Assembly (NCBI GenBank): GCA_947259575.1
Contig: CAMYMU010000025.1
Location: 1 to 64,000, forward strand
Source: an uncultured Ectothiorhodospiraceae bacterium
GTDB lineage: Bacteria > Pseudomonadota > Gammaproteobacteria > UBA6429 > Thiohalophilaceae
Direction of reading: 5' to 3'
DNA: 64,000 nucleotides
The notes under the pieces are model-generated. The model did no database searches and was not told where the DNA came from. It worked only from the letters and a program-made list of their open reading frames with translations. Below, one piece after another: positions 55,169 through 64,000 of this stretch (position 1 is its first letter; every line of letters starts with the position of its first letter). The position numbers were made by a program, and so were the translations under genes.

Positions 55169-58100
55169 CTACTCGAGAATTTCTCGCCAGAAGATAATCC
55201 GGTCATCACCTCTGAATTCACCGAATGACGCAACGCCATCAACATGAAGCAGATAGGGGTGTACCGAGGTGTCGGTGCTAAATGGGAACTGGAATGGAAT
55301 CGTGAAGTCACCACCATTACCCCCAGCGGTATAAAATAGACGCCAGCCTGCGCTGTGATTGTTGGTATCGGGGACATGCACGCGGGCGTAACTGGCGGCC
55401 GCGCCATCATCATTAAAGTCAAACACGGATGAAGTGACCGTTGCACTGGCGCGTTGGTAATAACCGGGCGTGCCTATGCTGCCGGGATTTGCACCCAGCT
55501 GAACACCAGCAGGTGGGTTTATATTATATAGAGTGCAACTATCATCGGTTTTGTGTTGCCAATCATTGCACACGCCACCATTAACAGCGTTACAAAATTC
55601 TGTACGCGCATACATGTCTAAACCAACATCGGTTTGATCCGTACCAAAGGCATTCTCGGCAAACAGCCGGCCAAGGTAGAGTTCGGTGTTACCCACCTCA
55701 CGATAAGTATCTGTCCCAATGGTCAGGCTGGTGGAGTCCATCGCCACGTTGTCGGTATCAATCGGATTAATTGCAACCCGGACATCGGCAAAGGGTGCTT
55801 CGGCTGTATAGCCAGGTGCGGTACCACTGCGATTGATATTCATGGTGGCCGTGACTACGGCCTCACCGCTAGTAAAGATAGTGGGCGAACTGGCGGTAGT
55901 ATTGATACTGATGCGCGTGTTCAGATTGGTTGCTGTGCCCGCGGGATCGTTAACTGCGCCAAAATTCCATTTGCCGAGTTCATTGGCATCACTGGTGTCA
56001 TCATTAAACGGCGTTGTAAATTTAGACCAGGTGTTATCGTAATTTACAGTAGAGGTGCCGTCACCACAGACTGTGTTCAATGCCTGTGCAGTTAGAGTAA
56101 AGCGCGCATCAAATTCTTCATCGAGATAACTAAACCCATCTGTGCAGCTCGATGCTGTATTTGGGTCTGTCCTGTTTACAATTGAGTTTGCAGATAAACA
56201 GAAATGACCGGGATAAAAGCGGCCGATTGGGCTACTGGTATTGAGAGTAGCATCGCCAATCGTTTCACCAAAATAACCGCCGACTGGCAGTGTTGCCATG
56301 AATGTATATGCGCCAACTTCGGAAACCGTTTGGCTGATGGTGGCTTCACCATTGTCCGCAGTGAGAACATCAAAGCCTGCTGTGCCTAATGTTCCTTGAG
56401 CTATGGCCGGTGCGGTATTGGTGTGCGTTATCGTTAATCCGCTTAATTCAAAGTTTGGTGTTACCGAATTATCAGCACAGGCTCCCCTAACTTTTAGATT
56501 AAATGTATCACCGGCAGCCTTAAAAGCTGAACATGTAGCTAAAGAGCCAGGACAAGCAGAGTTGGCTTCATCAGCAAAGACATAGAGTTTAGCAGGCTTG
56601 GTAACGAATGTGGCGGCGCCGTTCATAGACAAACCTGCATCTCCGGTACCTGCACTGCCTGTATATAAACTGTTGAGAGTGATCTGTCCGGCATCGGGAT
56701 AAGTAACAGTAAACGTCGCCTGGCCACTACCATCAAAGTTTATGGGTACCGTTTGACTGGTGACATTATTTATTGGTGTATAGTCGGTACCACTATAATT
56801 TAAGGTTAAATCGCGTGTACCACTATTCGGATTAACATAGGTTAATGAAAAATCGAGATCACGTGCCTGATTCACGAAGGTAGGTACGCATGCCTGAGTG
56901 GTATTATCAAGCCGTACCGCGCTAATCGTGATCGGCGCAGATGTTGTGCAGGATGTCTGAGTAGGAATCGTATAAATGAAACCCGTGTCATAGAAAGTTT
57001 GTGAGCAACTATTTGATGAGTCTGCAGTGTTTAGACATACGAGTGCGCTACTGGCTGATGGCGCCGAGCTACTTACACCATAATTAACCGTTGTGGCGGA
57101 GGTATTTCTAAATTGAAATGTAGTTTGACCATTAAGGATTGTTTGTGTGGTCCCGCCAACCCATCCTGATGGTGTAAAGGTAGCATTCACGTCGCTTGTA
57201 TATAAGCTACTACAACTACTGTTTGCACAAGCGCGCACGGTAATAGTTTCCGGCTCGCATGTTAGTCCTATGCCATCATGTTGTATCTCGATATGATGCA
57301 GGCCCGCTCCTGGACAGGTACGGGCTGCGCCATTCCAGCTTAGACCACTTTGATAATTATTGTACATTCGTTGAATGCCAGTAGCGGGTAGTGCAGACTG
57401 AAATACAAGCACTTCGTCGATACGGCCACTAAAGAAATAGGTACTATTTGGGTAGCGTTTACTTATCATCAGCGGATCGGTGTTTTGCACTAAAGTCGTT
57501 GTTGAAAAAGTATCTGTATCTCTCAACACACCGTTTGTATAGAGTCGTAATGAAGTACCATTAAAGACAAGTGAAACATGAGTCCACTGCCCTGTGCCAG
57601 GTAGACTAGTTGTAACCTCGTAACGGCCACCATTGGTTTCGGCCCGACCTTTTAAAACGCCGCTTTCAGAGAAAATACCCATTTGCGCACGGCCACTGCC
57701 ACCACCATGGACAGATTTAGACATGATTTGATCAACGCCGGTCCAGCTTTGCGGATTGATCCAGGCAGAGTAAGTCAGCTCACTACTACCATTAAGGGAA
57801 CTGTCATGAGGAATTTCAATGTAATCATTGCTGCCGTCAAAATTGCCACCATTACATAAATAAGCAATGGTGTTAGCAAGGTTATTGTATGTCGTACCAT
57901 TATTAGTATTACTAGAACTATCAACAACCTCACCGGTTGCACCCGTCCAGGTGGTTTCATCCATCTGCCAGTCACCAGTTGGATTTGCCAATATAGTGCC
58001 AATCGGATAATGGTTGTTAACCGTCCCGTTGACCGGGTTTGACAGATAAAGATAAAAAGTCACTTCACCTGATGGGCTGCCTGCGATAGTGGCAACATCG

Positions 58101-58921
58101 ACGGTGGTTGAGGTGTTGCCCGCAGTAATCGTCGCTGTGCCAGAAACGGCAGTATAATCGGTTCCGGCAACCGCAGTAATGTCTTGCGTTGTGTATGTCA
58201 CACTAATGTCATAGGCCTGCGCACTTGCGATGGACAGAGTGAAAGTAGCCGTCTCGCCTTTGAAGACAGTTGGATTAGTAGCCGAAATAGCCGGGGCCGG
58301 ATTACCACTCGGGTCTTCATCGTTGGTATCGTCTTCAGTGGGCGGTTCAGAGGCAGATGGCGCATCATCCCAATCGCCAGTACCATCAGGTAAACGGAAA
58401 ATGAATTTATCACTAGCACCGGGAGCACTCGCCTGGTAATCGAAAGGTAAGGCCGCTCCAGTACAGCTTCCATCTTCTTGAGGGTTGTAGCCATCAACTG
58501 TTAAGTAGTCTATGACATCACCATTTTGATCGAGAAGAATCGTGTCAAAACCACTTTTAAAATTAATGTAACGGCCGATGTTGCCCTTTAAAACAATCCA
58601 GGGCGGGTTCTTATCAGTAAAGGTATTAACAGAAATAACACCACTACAACCATCATTATCATTCAGATTTCCAGCAACGTTTTGTTCGCATGCTTGGATG
58701 GTCCAGGTATCGAATATGGTTGCATCAATAGCTTCGTTTAATATCTTGACCTCAACAAAATCATCAGAATCAGTAGCCTGGTTCGTCCTGTCCTTAAAAA
58801 ATTCATTAAGACTGGCCATACCCAGGTAGGGAGAACAGGCAGCATTAACGAATTGTGCCGGTAAAATGATACACGCAAGTGTAATGAAAACGAGAAGTTG
58901 TGTTTGTAAAGTTTTCATCAC
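55169..58921 (-). CDS. mshQ: MSHA pilus biogenesis protein MshQ
   Basis: 1250-residue exported protein. A signal peptide (LLVFITLACIILPAQFVNA) precedes a lamin-tail-like domain (residues 30-160). A Calx-beta-like repeat follows near 215-310 (FKGETATFTLSIASAQAYDI, then AGTDYTAVSGTATITAG). A LamG-like domain lies near 325-510 (STNNGTTYNNLANTIAYL onward). The long C-terminal region is the DUF6701 type and shows repeated Cys-rich Ig-like strands. It is the last gene of the MSHA run and the probable surface or tip component of the pilus. Confidence 0.85.
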   Translation of the reverse strand: MMKTLQTQLLVFITLACIILPAQFVNAACSPYLGMASLNEFFKDRTNQATDSDDFVEVKILNEAIDATIFDTWTIQACEQNVAGNLNDNDGCSGVISVNTFTDKNPPWIVLKGNIGRYINFKSGFDTILLDQNGDVIDYLTVDGYNPQEDGSCTGAALPFDYQASAPGASDKFIFRLPDGTGDWDDAPSASEPPTEDDTNDEDPSGNPAPAISATNPTVFKGETATFTLSIASAQAYDISVTYTTQDITAVAGTDYTAVSGTATITAGNTSTTVDVATIAGSPSGEVTFYLYLSNPVNGTVNNHYPIGTILANPTGDWQMDETTWTGATGEVVDSSSNTNNGTTYNNLANTIAYLCNGGNFDGSNDYIEIPHDSSLNGSSELTYSAWINPQSWTGVDQIMSKSVHGGGSGRAQMGIFSESGVLKGRAETNGGRYEVTTSLPGTGQWTHVSLVFNGTSLRLYTNGVLRDTDTFSTTTLVQNTDPLMISKRYPNSTYFFSGRIDEVLVFQSALPATGIQRMYNNYQSGLSWNGAARTCPGAGLHHIEIQHDGIGLTCEPETITVRACANSSCSSLYTSDVNATFTPSGWVGGTTQTILNGQTTFQFRNTSATTVNYGVSSSAPSASSALVCLNTADSSNSCSQTFYDTGFIYTIPTQTSCTTSAPITISAVRLDNTTQACVPTFVNQARDLDFSLTYVNPNSGTRDLTLNYSGTDYTPINNVTSQTVPINFDGSGQATFTVTYPDAGQITLNSLYTGSAGTGDAGLSMNGAATFVTKPAKLYVFADEANSACPGSLATCSAFKAAGDTFNLKVRGACADNSVTPNFELSGLTITHTNTAPAIAQGTLGTAGFDVLTADNGEATISQTVSEVGAYTFMATLPVGGYFGETIGDATLNTSSPIGRFYPGHFCLSANSIVNRTDPNTASSCTDGFSYLDEEFDARFTLTAQALNTVCGDGTSTVNYDNTWSKFTTPFNDDTSDANELGKWNFGAVNDPAGTATNLNTRISINTTASSPTIFTSGEAVVTATMNINRSGTAPGYTAEAPFADVRVAINPIDTDNVAMDSTSLTIGTDTYREVGNTELYLGRLFAENAFGTDQTDVGLDMYARTEFCNAVNGGVCNDWQHKTDDSCTLYNINPPAGVQLGANPGSIGTPGYYQRASATVTSSVFDFNDDGAAASYARVHVPDTNNHSAGWRLFYTAGGNGGDFTIPFQFPFSTDTSVHPYLLHVDGVASFGEFRGDDRIIFWREILE

Positions 58922-58936
58922 CTATTCATCACCACT

Positions 58937-59353
58937 TTATTGTTTAGCCATCACTTGGATTTGACGTACTGTCGTAGTATCGCCGGTGCTACAGGTGCCT
59001 GTACTTGAGATCGTATAAAAGGTTTCGCTACCAATGGTTGTGCTAGTACATGACATACTTGCCTGGCAGTTATTGAGTCCGGTGGTATTAAAAGTTAGAG
59101 ACGAATTAGCTGCACAATTCGCCGCGCCGCCATTGAGCGGGAACAATGCCGATAAGACATGCTGTGCACCGGACTCTGCTGAATAAAAGGCGCGCGTTGA
59201 TAACACCTCCTGGCTCACACCGGCAAGGCCTTTATTTAAGATATTGACTGCGCCCGCGGCGAGGAGCGCCATGATGATAATAATAAAGATGGCAACCGGC
59301 AGGCTAAAACCTTTTTGCCTTAGAATATTATACTTGTGCAAGTTAGAGGACAT
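58937..59353 (-). CDS. mshP: MSHA biogenesis protein MshP
   Basis: 138 residues from MSSNLHKYN; a longer start exists at 59371. N-terminal segment LPVAIFIIIIMALLAAGAVN is a PilX-like hydrophobic helix. It lies between mshO and mshQ in the usual order and overlaps the end of mshO by 11 nt. Minor pilin-like protein that helps assembly. Confidence 0.85.
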   Translation of the reverse strand: MSSNLHKYNILRQKGFSLPVAIFIIIIMALLAAGAVNILNKGLAGVSQEVLSTRAFYSAESGAQHVLSALFPLNGGAANCAANSSLTFNTTGLNNCQASMSCTSTTIGSETFYTISSTGTCSTGDTTTVRQIQVMAKQ

Positions 59354-60122
59354 TTCGTATTTGCACCTCATGACTCATGCGAATCCAGTCGCCATTTACC
59401 AAAAATCGGAAGTCTAAAGTAACGATGCCATTACGCTGTAGACTGCCGGGCGTATAACTAAACGGAGTTATTGCTCCGCCATCATTGGTTTGAATGTTCT
59501 CTGCCATTAAAGAGGCCGTACCACCAGGGGGTGTTGCCTGCGCACCATTTACGCCATAGTTTTCATACCGATTTAGATCAGTTCCGACGATGCAATAACT
59601 CACCGGATCTTCGGCAAGATAAAAACGGCGATGTGGAGCCGACTGGTTGAACTGATGACTGGAGATGCTTACCGTTGTAACTGGTGAGCCAGATATACCG
59701 GAAAAGCCGGCTCGTGGGCCGGGGTTTGCTGCGCTATACAATGCGGTTGTATTGTAAGGATAAACAATCACATGCTCGATATTCGAACCGGCGGGAATTG
59801 TGAAACTAGCAGCGGTGAAAGAAGTACTTGCAGCAGTAGTCGGTAAGCTTAGGTAAACGGAGCCTGCTTTTATCGGAAAAAACTCCAGGCAATTATTCTG
59901 AATACGAATACTATTGGGTAACGCGTTACGCAGTTCACGTGTAACGCGTTCTATAGTGATTCGTCCCAAGGTAGTAAGCTGATCATATTGCGCGACATTG
60001 GTATAAGCTACGGTACTATTGGTAATATAGGCAGCGGTACCTGCCATAATCGCACCGAGTACGACAATAGTGACGACCAGCTCTATCAGGCTAAACCCAG
60101 ACTGTTTATATAAACACTTCAT
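59343..60122 (-). CDS. mshO: MSHA biogenesis protein MshO
   Basis: 259 residues with a prepilin leader, KQSGFSLIELVVTIVVLG (cleavage G-F, Glu at +5). The globular part is typical of MshO/PilW-like minor pilins. Directly abuts mshD. Confidence 0.88.
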   Translation of the reverse strand: MKCLYKQSGFSLIELVVTIVVLGAIMAGTAAYITNSTVAYTNVAQYDQLTTLGRITIERVTRELRNALPNSIRIQNNCLEFFPIKAGSVYLSLPTTAASTSFTAASFTIPAGSNIEHVIVYPYNTTALYSAANPGPRAGFSGISGSPVTTVSISSHQFNQSAPHRRFYLAEDPVSYCIVGTDLNRYENYGVNGAQATPPGGTASLMAENIQTNDGGAITPFSYTPGSLQRNGIVTLDFRFLVNGDWIRMSHEVQIRNVL

Positions 60123-60662
60123 TTAAAAATTCACCCGGTAAGCGCTGACCGGTAGTGCCGTGCCCAATGGTGTCGTGATGGTAACGGTAATACGTTTGGC
60201 AGTGCGGTTAGCAAGTCCAAGATCAGCGCCGGCATAAGCCACCGTGACTTGCACGCGATAGTTATCAAAATTGCTTGGTGTGGCTCCGCTTGCCAATACT
60301 GGTGGCTGATTATCAAGTCCGTTGTAATCATCGACATCATCGAAAAGTAAACGGTTACCGCCTTCTTCATTTGCCAACGTATTACTACAGACTTGTGCTG
60401 CATTATCAGTCGAGTCACAACGCGGTAGTCCACCCTGGCCAGAAAGTTCATCAAAACGCTTGGGCAGGATCTCATCGAGATAAGTCTGTGCTAGCTCCAT
60501 TGCGCGGGTCTGTATCAAAGGCTTTGGGCTTTGTTTTACTGTTTCATTAATTACCAGGGTGACACCGGTTAAGGCCAGGGCAAGCACGACGATCACCACG
60601 ATCATTTCGATCAGACTAAAGCCGTTTTGTTTTGCACGAAATGAGGGTTGGCTAACAGGCAT
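60123..60662 (-). CDS. mshD: MSHA biogenesis protein MshD
   Basis: 179 residues from MPVSQPSFR. Prepilin signature KQNGFSLIEMIVVIVVLALA, then a region containing a CDSTDNAAQVC pair. PilV-like minor pilin; it overlaps mshC by 11 nt, so translation is coupled. Confidence 0.85.
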   Translation of the reverse strand: MPVSQPSFRAKQNGFSLIEMIVVIVVLALALTGVTLVINETVKQSPKPLIQTRAMELAQTYLDEILPKRFDELSGQGGLPRCDSTDNAAQVCSNTLANEEGGNRLLFDDVDDYNGLDNQPPVLASGATPSNFDNYRVQVTVAYAGADLGLANRTAKRITVTITTPLGTALPVSAYRVNF

Positions 60663-61080
60663 GAGCATACCCCGATGTTTCAACACAAACAGAGCGAGCG
60701 TTTGGGCTGATCGTTATAGTTTGTTGCCCACCAATGTTTGCGGCACCGCTTTTTAGAAAAGGGATAGTCGTTGCCGTGATCGTTATGTTTGCTGAAATGC
60801 TGACATCAATCGTTTGCGCACCACCTTCGGTGTAACTAATGCGAATGCGTTTGTTGCTGTTATCGGTCGTAATAGAGACATTGGCACTGGGCGCCTTGGT
60901 CATGGCTAGTTGTTGCGCCTGACGTAACGAACTTATCAGAGTGTCGGCGGTCGCACGCGAATCAAAATTACTGGGGGCAAGAAAACGCGGGATCATAACA
61001 ACAGCTAACAGGCCGAGAATGACGATCACCGTGACCATCTCGATTAGGGTGAAACCTGTTTGTTTACCGACTCTGTCCAT
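60652..61080 (-). CDS. mshC: MSHA pilin-like protein MshC
   Basis: 142 residues with the class III prepilin motif KQTGFTLIEMVTVIVILGLL and a C-terminal Cys pair (SVCVETSGYAHAC) that closes the D-region loop. It follows the pilin gene and precedes mshD, as in Vibrio. Confidence 0.87.
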   Translation of the reverse strand: MDRVGKQTGFTLIEMVTVIVILGLLAVVMIPRFLAPSNFDSRATADTLISSLRQAQQLAMTKAPSANVSITTDNSNKRIRISYTEGGAQTIDVSISANITITATTIPFLKSGAANIGGQQTITISPNARSVCVETSGYAHAC

Positions 61081-61109
61081 AATTTAAAACTAGTCCAGAA
61101 AACGCAAAA

Positions 61110-61127
61110 GGGCGGCCTAAGCCGCCC
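61110..61127 (-). terminator. Terminator-like hairpin after the major pilin gene
   Basis: GGGCGGC-CTAA-GCCGCCC followed on the minus strand by TTTTGCGTTTT. Between mshA and mshC it may attenuate the distal genes, favouring high major-pilin transcript. Confidence 0.75.
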
Positions 61128-61156
61128 CCATCAATCTAGCTAAAACGCCCGTTCGG

Positions 61157-61612
61157 TTAACAACCCGTTGAAGTCACGGCGACTGGGTCACCAAGGGCCG
61201 CTGCGGTATACACCACTTGGCAGGTTGCGCCACCACCATTGGTCGGCTGATAGGTCGCAGTCGCTGCAGCGTTAACTACGGTATAACCATCCGGATCCGG
61301 CATGGCGACGGAAATGCCAGTTGCAGCGCCGGTTGGTCTTCCACCACGTCCCGTATTTGCCGCTTCGGTTAGGACATCCACAGCTTGGCCATCCATCGTC
61401 ACCGTTGCGGCGGCATTGTTGCCCGTCACGATATATTCAGCGCGGGCTAATGAGGCCGCGGTACGCAGGCCACCCGCGATACCGTTCAGGCTCGCGATGC
61501 GCGCATCCTGGGTCACATTAATGAAACGTGGTAAGGCCGCCGCAGCCAGGAGGCCAAGAATCACAATCACCACGACCAATTCAATAAGGGTAAAACCAGC
61601 TTGCTTGTTCAT
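61157..61612 (-). CDS. mshA: MSHA major pilin MshA
   Basis: 151 residues. Prepilin leader KQAGFTLIELVVVIVILGLL with short positive leader, the hallmark of class IV prepilins. The D-region Cys pair is ATCQVVYTAAALGDPVAVTS followed by TGC at the C terminus. The Ala/Thr/Gly-rich body matches MSHA pilins, and the following hairpin suits a highly expressed subunit. It could be MshB instead, as both lie here in other species. Confidence 0.85.
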   Translation of the reverse strand: MNKQAGFTLIELVVVIVILGLLAAAALPRFINVTQDARIASLNGIAGGLRTAASLARAEYIVTGNNAAATVTMDGQAVDVLTEAANTGRGGRPTGAATGISVAMPDPDGYTVVNAAATATYQPTNGGGATCQVVYTAAALGDPVAVTSTGC

Positions 61613-61638
61613 AATACGTCCTCTAGTAAATCTGTTTT

Positions 61639-62226
61639 TTACTGACTCAAATAAGCCTCATTTTTATAGGTATTTGGGTCAATGGGTTCGTTAAGCCATT
61701 GGTAGCTTGCTGATGACTTCAGGCGTAGACCTTTAAGGACATCGCCTCTATCAAACCGTCCATTTCTATTGTTATCGTCGTACACCGCTAAGATCTTGAA
61801 TTTTATTGCACCTTTTTCTTTACCAGCGGTAGAAAAATAGTCGCGATTGGCGACCTGATAATAAAGATAGCGACTGCGTGTATCGAACCACCAACTGGCC
61901 GATTCTATGTTTTTGGGTTTCTCAGAAAAGCTTCCTTTATAGCTGAGAGGCTGGCTGGCCAGTAGCTCCATGGGGTTGCTGTTGATGTATTTTTTTAACT
62001 GCGGAATTCGGTCTTTGGCGATGTGTTCACTGATGGTGAGTGCAATGGAACTTTGCAGGGTGCCGATGATATTCTCTAGTGCGGAACGTTCTGCCTGTAC
62101 CTGTAGCTTCATGAGTTTATTGATGCCAATGGCGAGCAGTGCGCTAATGATAATAATGACCACAACCAGCTCAAGCATACTAAAGCCTGCTTGTGTGGTT
62201 TTTTTTATAGAATGAATCCGTTCCAT
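61639..62226 (-). CDS. Type IV pilin-like protein at the mshB/mshF position
   Basis: 195 residues from MERIHSIKK (longer frame to 62319). Prepilin leader QAGFSMLELVVVIIIISALL, a helix rich in hydrophobic residues, then a soluble domain ending SYQWLNEPIDPNTYKN. Between mshG and mshA, where Vibrio has mshF and mshB; which it equals cannot be told here. Confidence 0.75.
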   Translation of the reverse strand: MERIHSIKKTTQAGFSMLELVVVIIIISALLAIGINKLMKLQVQAERSALENIIGTLQSSIALTISEHIAKDRIPQLKKYINSNPMELLASQPLSYKGSFSEKPKNIESASWWFDTRSRYLYYQVANRDYFSTAGKEKGAIKFKILAVYDDNNRNGRFDRGDVLKGLRLKSSASYQWLNEPIDPNTYKNEAYLSQ

Positions 62227-62242
62227 TGTCGGCGTTGTTTGT

Positions 62243-63466
62243 TTACTTTTTGATAACGCTGCTGAGTTCCCACAGAGGCAGGAATACGCCGAGTGCAAGC
62301 ATGAAGACCATCGCACCAATAAGAATAATCATAATCGGTTCAATGGCGCTACTAAGATTCTTTAATTTGTAATCAACTTCACGATCGTAATAACCCGAGA
62401 CATTATCGAGCATGTCATCGACAGAACCGGTCTCTTCTCCGACCTGGATCATTTGGATAATTAGTGGTGTAAACATCTTGGTACTGGCAGAGGTGCGTGT
62501 CAGGCTATCGCCTTTTTCAATTCCGATACGCATTTGCTGGATCTTGTCACCGATGTAAACATTATCAACCGCATGCGAAGTAACATTTAATCCCTGGATC
62601 AGAGGCACACCACTACGAACGGTTAAGCCGAATGCAGTAGCAAAGCGGGCAAGTATCGCCTCATATAAAACTGTGCCGATCAACGGAATACGTAATTTAA
62701 GTCGATCCCATTTCATGCGGCCCCCCGCAGTAGTGAGGTAATGACGTAACCATAAAATTATGGCAGCACTGATAACCGCCATATGTGGCCAGTAGTTTTG
62801 CATGATATTAGACGAAGCGATTAATACTTTTGTTTGCCAGGGCAGGTCAGCACCAAAGCGACTGAAGATACCCTCGAACTGTGGAATTACAAATAAGTTA
62901 ATCACAACCACGGCGGCTATAATAAAAGTAAAGACGATGAACGGGTAACGCATTGCCTGTTTGATCTTGTCGCGTGTTTCTTTTTCGCGTTCAAGATACT
63001 CAGACAACTTTTGAAAAGCGCCATCTAACTCACCTGTACTCTCACCTACTTTAACCATACTGACAAATAAGTGGTTAAAGACTTTTGGGTGTTGTGACAT
63101 TGCCGCTGAGAGCTCACGACCAGACTCAAGACTATTGACTACATCTTTTAGTGTGTCAATAAGCATGGGGTTGGTCAGGTTGTCTGATAATCCATTGATC
63201 GCTCGAATAATGGGTACACCGGCTTTCATCAGGGTGTACATCTGCCGACTTAGGAAAATTAAATCCTGTAGCTTTGGTGGACGCGAACGTAGTTTACGGG
63301 CAATGATTTTTAAGTAGTCATTACCTTGCTTGAGTTCGTTGATTTCAATCGGGGTAATTCCGCTTTTAAGCAGTTGATTTGCTGCGGCATCCAGGGTGCC
63401 TGCTTCGAGTCGCCCCTTGAGTGAGTCACCAGAGCTATTGCGCGCTTTATACAGAAATAAAGCCAT
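62243..63466 (-). CDS. mshG: MSHA biogenesis protein MshG (PilC-like)
   Basis: 407-residue polytopic inner-membrane platform. Two repeats of the T2SF domain: FLSRQMYTLMKAGVPIIRAI and RFATAFGLTVRSGVPLIQGL, helices at FIVFTFIIAAVVVINLFVIP and IMIILIGAMVFMLALGVFL. Its start overlaps the mshE stop by one base (TAATG). Confidence 0.92.
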   Translation of the reverse strand: MALFLYKARNSSGDSLKGRLEAGTLDAAANQLLKSGITPIEINELKQGNDYLKIIARKLRSRPPKLQDLIFLSRQMYTLMKAGVPIIRAINGLSDNLTNPMLIDTLKDVVNSLESGRELSAAMSQHPKVFNHLFVSMVKVGESTGELDGAFQKLSEYLEREKETRDKIKQAMRYPFIVFTFIIAAVVVINLFVIPQFEGIFSRFGADLPWQTKVLIASSNIMQNYWPHMAVISAAIILWLRHYLTTAGGRMKWDRLKLRIPLIGTVLYEAILARFATAFGLTVRSGVPLIQGLNVTSHAVDNVYIGDKIQQMRIGIEKGDSLTRTSASTKMFTPLIIQMIQVGEETGSVDDMLDNVSGYYDREVDYKLKNLSSAIEPIMIILIGAMVFMLALGVFLPLWELSSVIKK

Positions 63467-64000
63467 TATTCATCGCCTTCAGGATGTATTTGGTCATCCT
63501 GATCAATTGTTTCATCATGAGCATGCTCAGCCTGGCTTTCCATGAATTCTTCAGCGGATTCGTCAATCGTACCAGCAACTCGAATCACTTCTTCGATCGA
63601 GGTGACACCCTTTAATGCATACTCGAGTGCATGTTCTGCAAATGAGCGAAATCCTTCACTATTGCGCGCATGAACGGCGAACTTACTTGCATCTGAAATG
63701 CGTAAGTCATCAGCAAGTTGATCATCAATTTCCAGGAATTCAAATACACCAATACGACCGCTATACCCGGTGTTGTTACAGTGTGTGCAGCCAGTGCCGT
63801 GTTGAAACGACGCTTTACTAGAATCGCTGCCCATTAAATTAGTGATAATGGCCTTTTCCTGGGCGATAGGTGTGTACGTTGATTTACAACTATCACAAAT
63901 TTTTCTAACCAGTCGTTGGGCAACCACTGCACGTAGAGCGCTGGCGACCAGATAACCTTGTGCACCCATATCGAGGATTCGGTTTACTGTCGAAATAGAA
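63466..64000 (-). CDS. mshE: MSHA assembly ATPase MshE (C-terminal part only)
   Basis: Partial: the 5' end lies beyond the window; the frame continues to base 64000 with NRILDMGAQGYLVASALRAV. About 177 C-terminal residues are visible, including VVAQRLVRKICDSCKSTY and CTHCNNTGYSGRIGVFEFLE, whose four Cys form the zinc knuckle of GspE/PilB ATPases. The tail is acidic. MshE drives pilus assembly and, in Vibrio, binds cyclic di-GMP through an N-terminal domain not visible here. Confidence 0.9.
   Translation of the reverse strand, partial: SISTVNRILDMGAQGYLVASALRAVVAQRLVRKICDSCKSTYTPIAQEKAIITNLMGSDSSKASFQHGTGCTHCNNTGYSGRIGVFEFLEIDDQLADDLRISDASKFAVHARNSEGFRSFAEHALEYALKGVTSIEEVIRVAGTIDESAEEFMESQAEHAHDETIDQDDQIHPEGDE

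Overview
The window is from a gammaproteobacterial chromosome of moderate G+C. It carries the replication-origin cluster in the usual order (rpmH-rnpA-yidD-yidC-mnmE on one side of dnaA; dnaA-dnaN-recF-gyrB on the other), a GSI-beta glnA, glyQS, and a mannose-sensitive haemagglutinin (MSHA) type IV pilus operon. No rRNA, tRNA, CRISPR or insertion sequence was recognised. The species cannot be named from the sequence.

Layout. 1-1.4 kb: integron integrase IntI with an attI-like element at its 5' side. 1.5-15.3 kb: glnA; a PP-loop sulfurtransferase / TusA-like / cation-efflux group; a globin-coupled diguanylate cyclase; a lone receiver; glyQS-mazG-gmhB-plsC; a B12-type radical SAM protein. 15.7-26.2 kb: origin cluster, with two perfect parS palindromes inside recF and DnaA boxes on both sides of dnaA. 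26.2-32.5 kb: HExxH lipoprotein, DUF2058, GNAT, LysR/nitrilase/GFA genes. 32.6-39.6 kb: integron cassette array 1. 39.6-50.2 kb: ordinary chromosomal genes (hydrolase, ParB-domain protein with a histone-H1-like tail, App1 phosphatase, VIT/vWA protein, small membrane proteins, LysM). 50.6-53.2 kb: cassette array 2. 53.3-54.9 kb: MarR regulator with a palindromic operator, and DoxX. 55.1-64 kb: MSHA pilus operon (mshQ back to a partial mshE).

The most notable structure is a dispersed integron. One integrase gene (385-1371) is present, but three related elements of 181-182 bp lie at 94-274, 39428-39609 and 53020-53200. The first sits where attI should be, beside intI. The other two have no integrase beside them, yet each caps a run of head-to-tail minus-strand cassettes ending in attC sites (12 complete attC sites plus one half site). 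The simplest reading is one integrase serving several attI platforms in trans. An alternative is decay of duplicated integrons that lost intI. About 12 of the 14 intact cassette proteins look like envelope proteins (signal peptide, lipobox or membrane helices); one has a secreted RraB-like domain.

Small items easily missed: a 53-residue lipoprotein (43568-43729), a 5' fragment of a GNAT gene (41702-41812), an rnpA reading frame whose only sensible start is ATT, and a 90-codon membrane ORF without a normal start (27917-28189).
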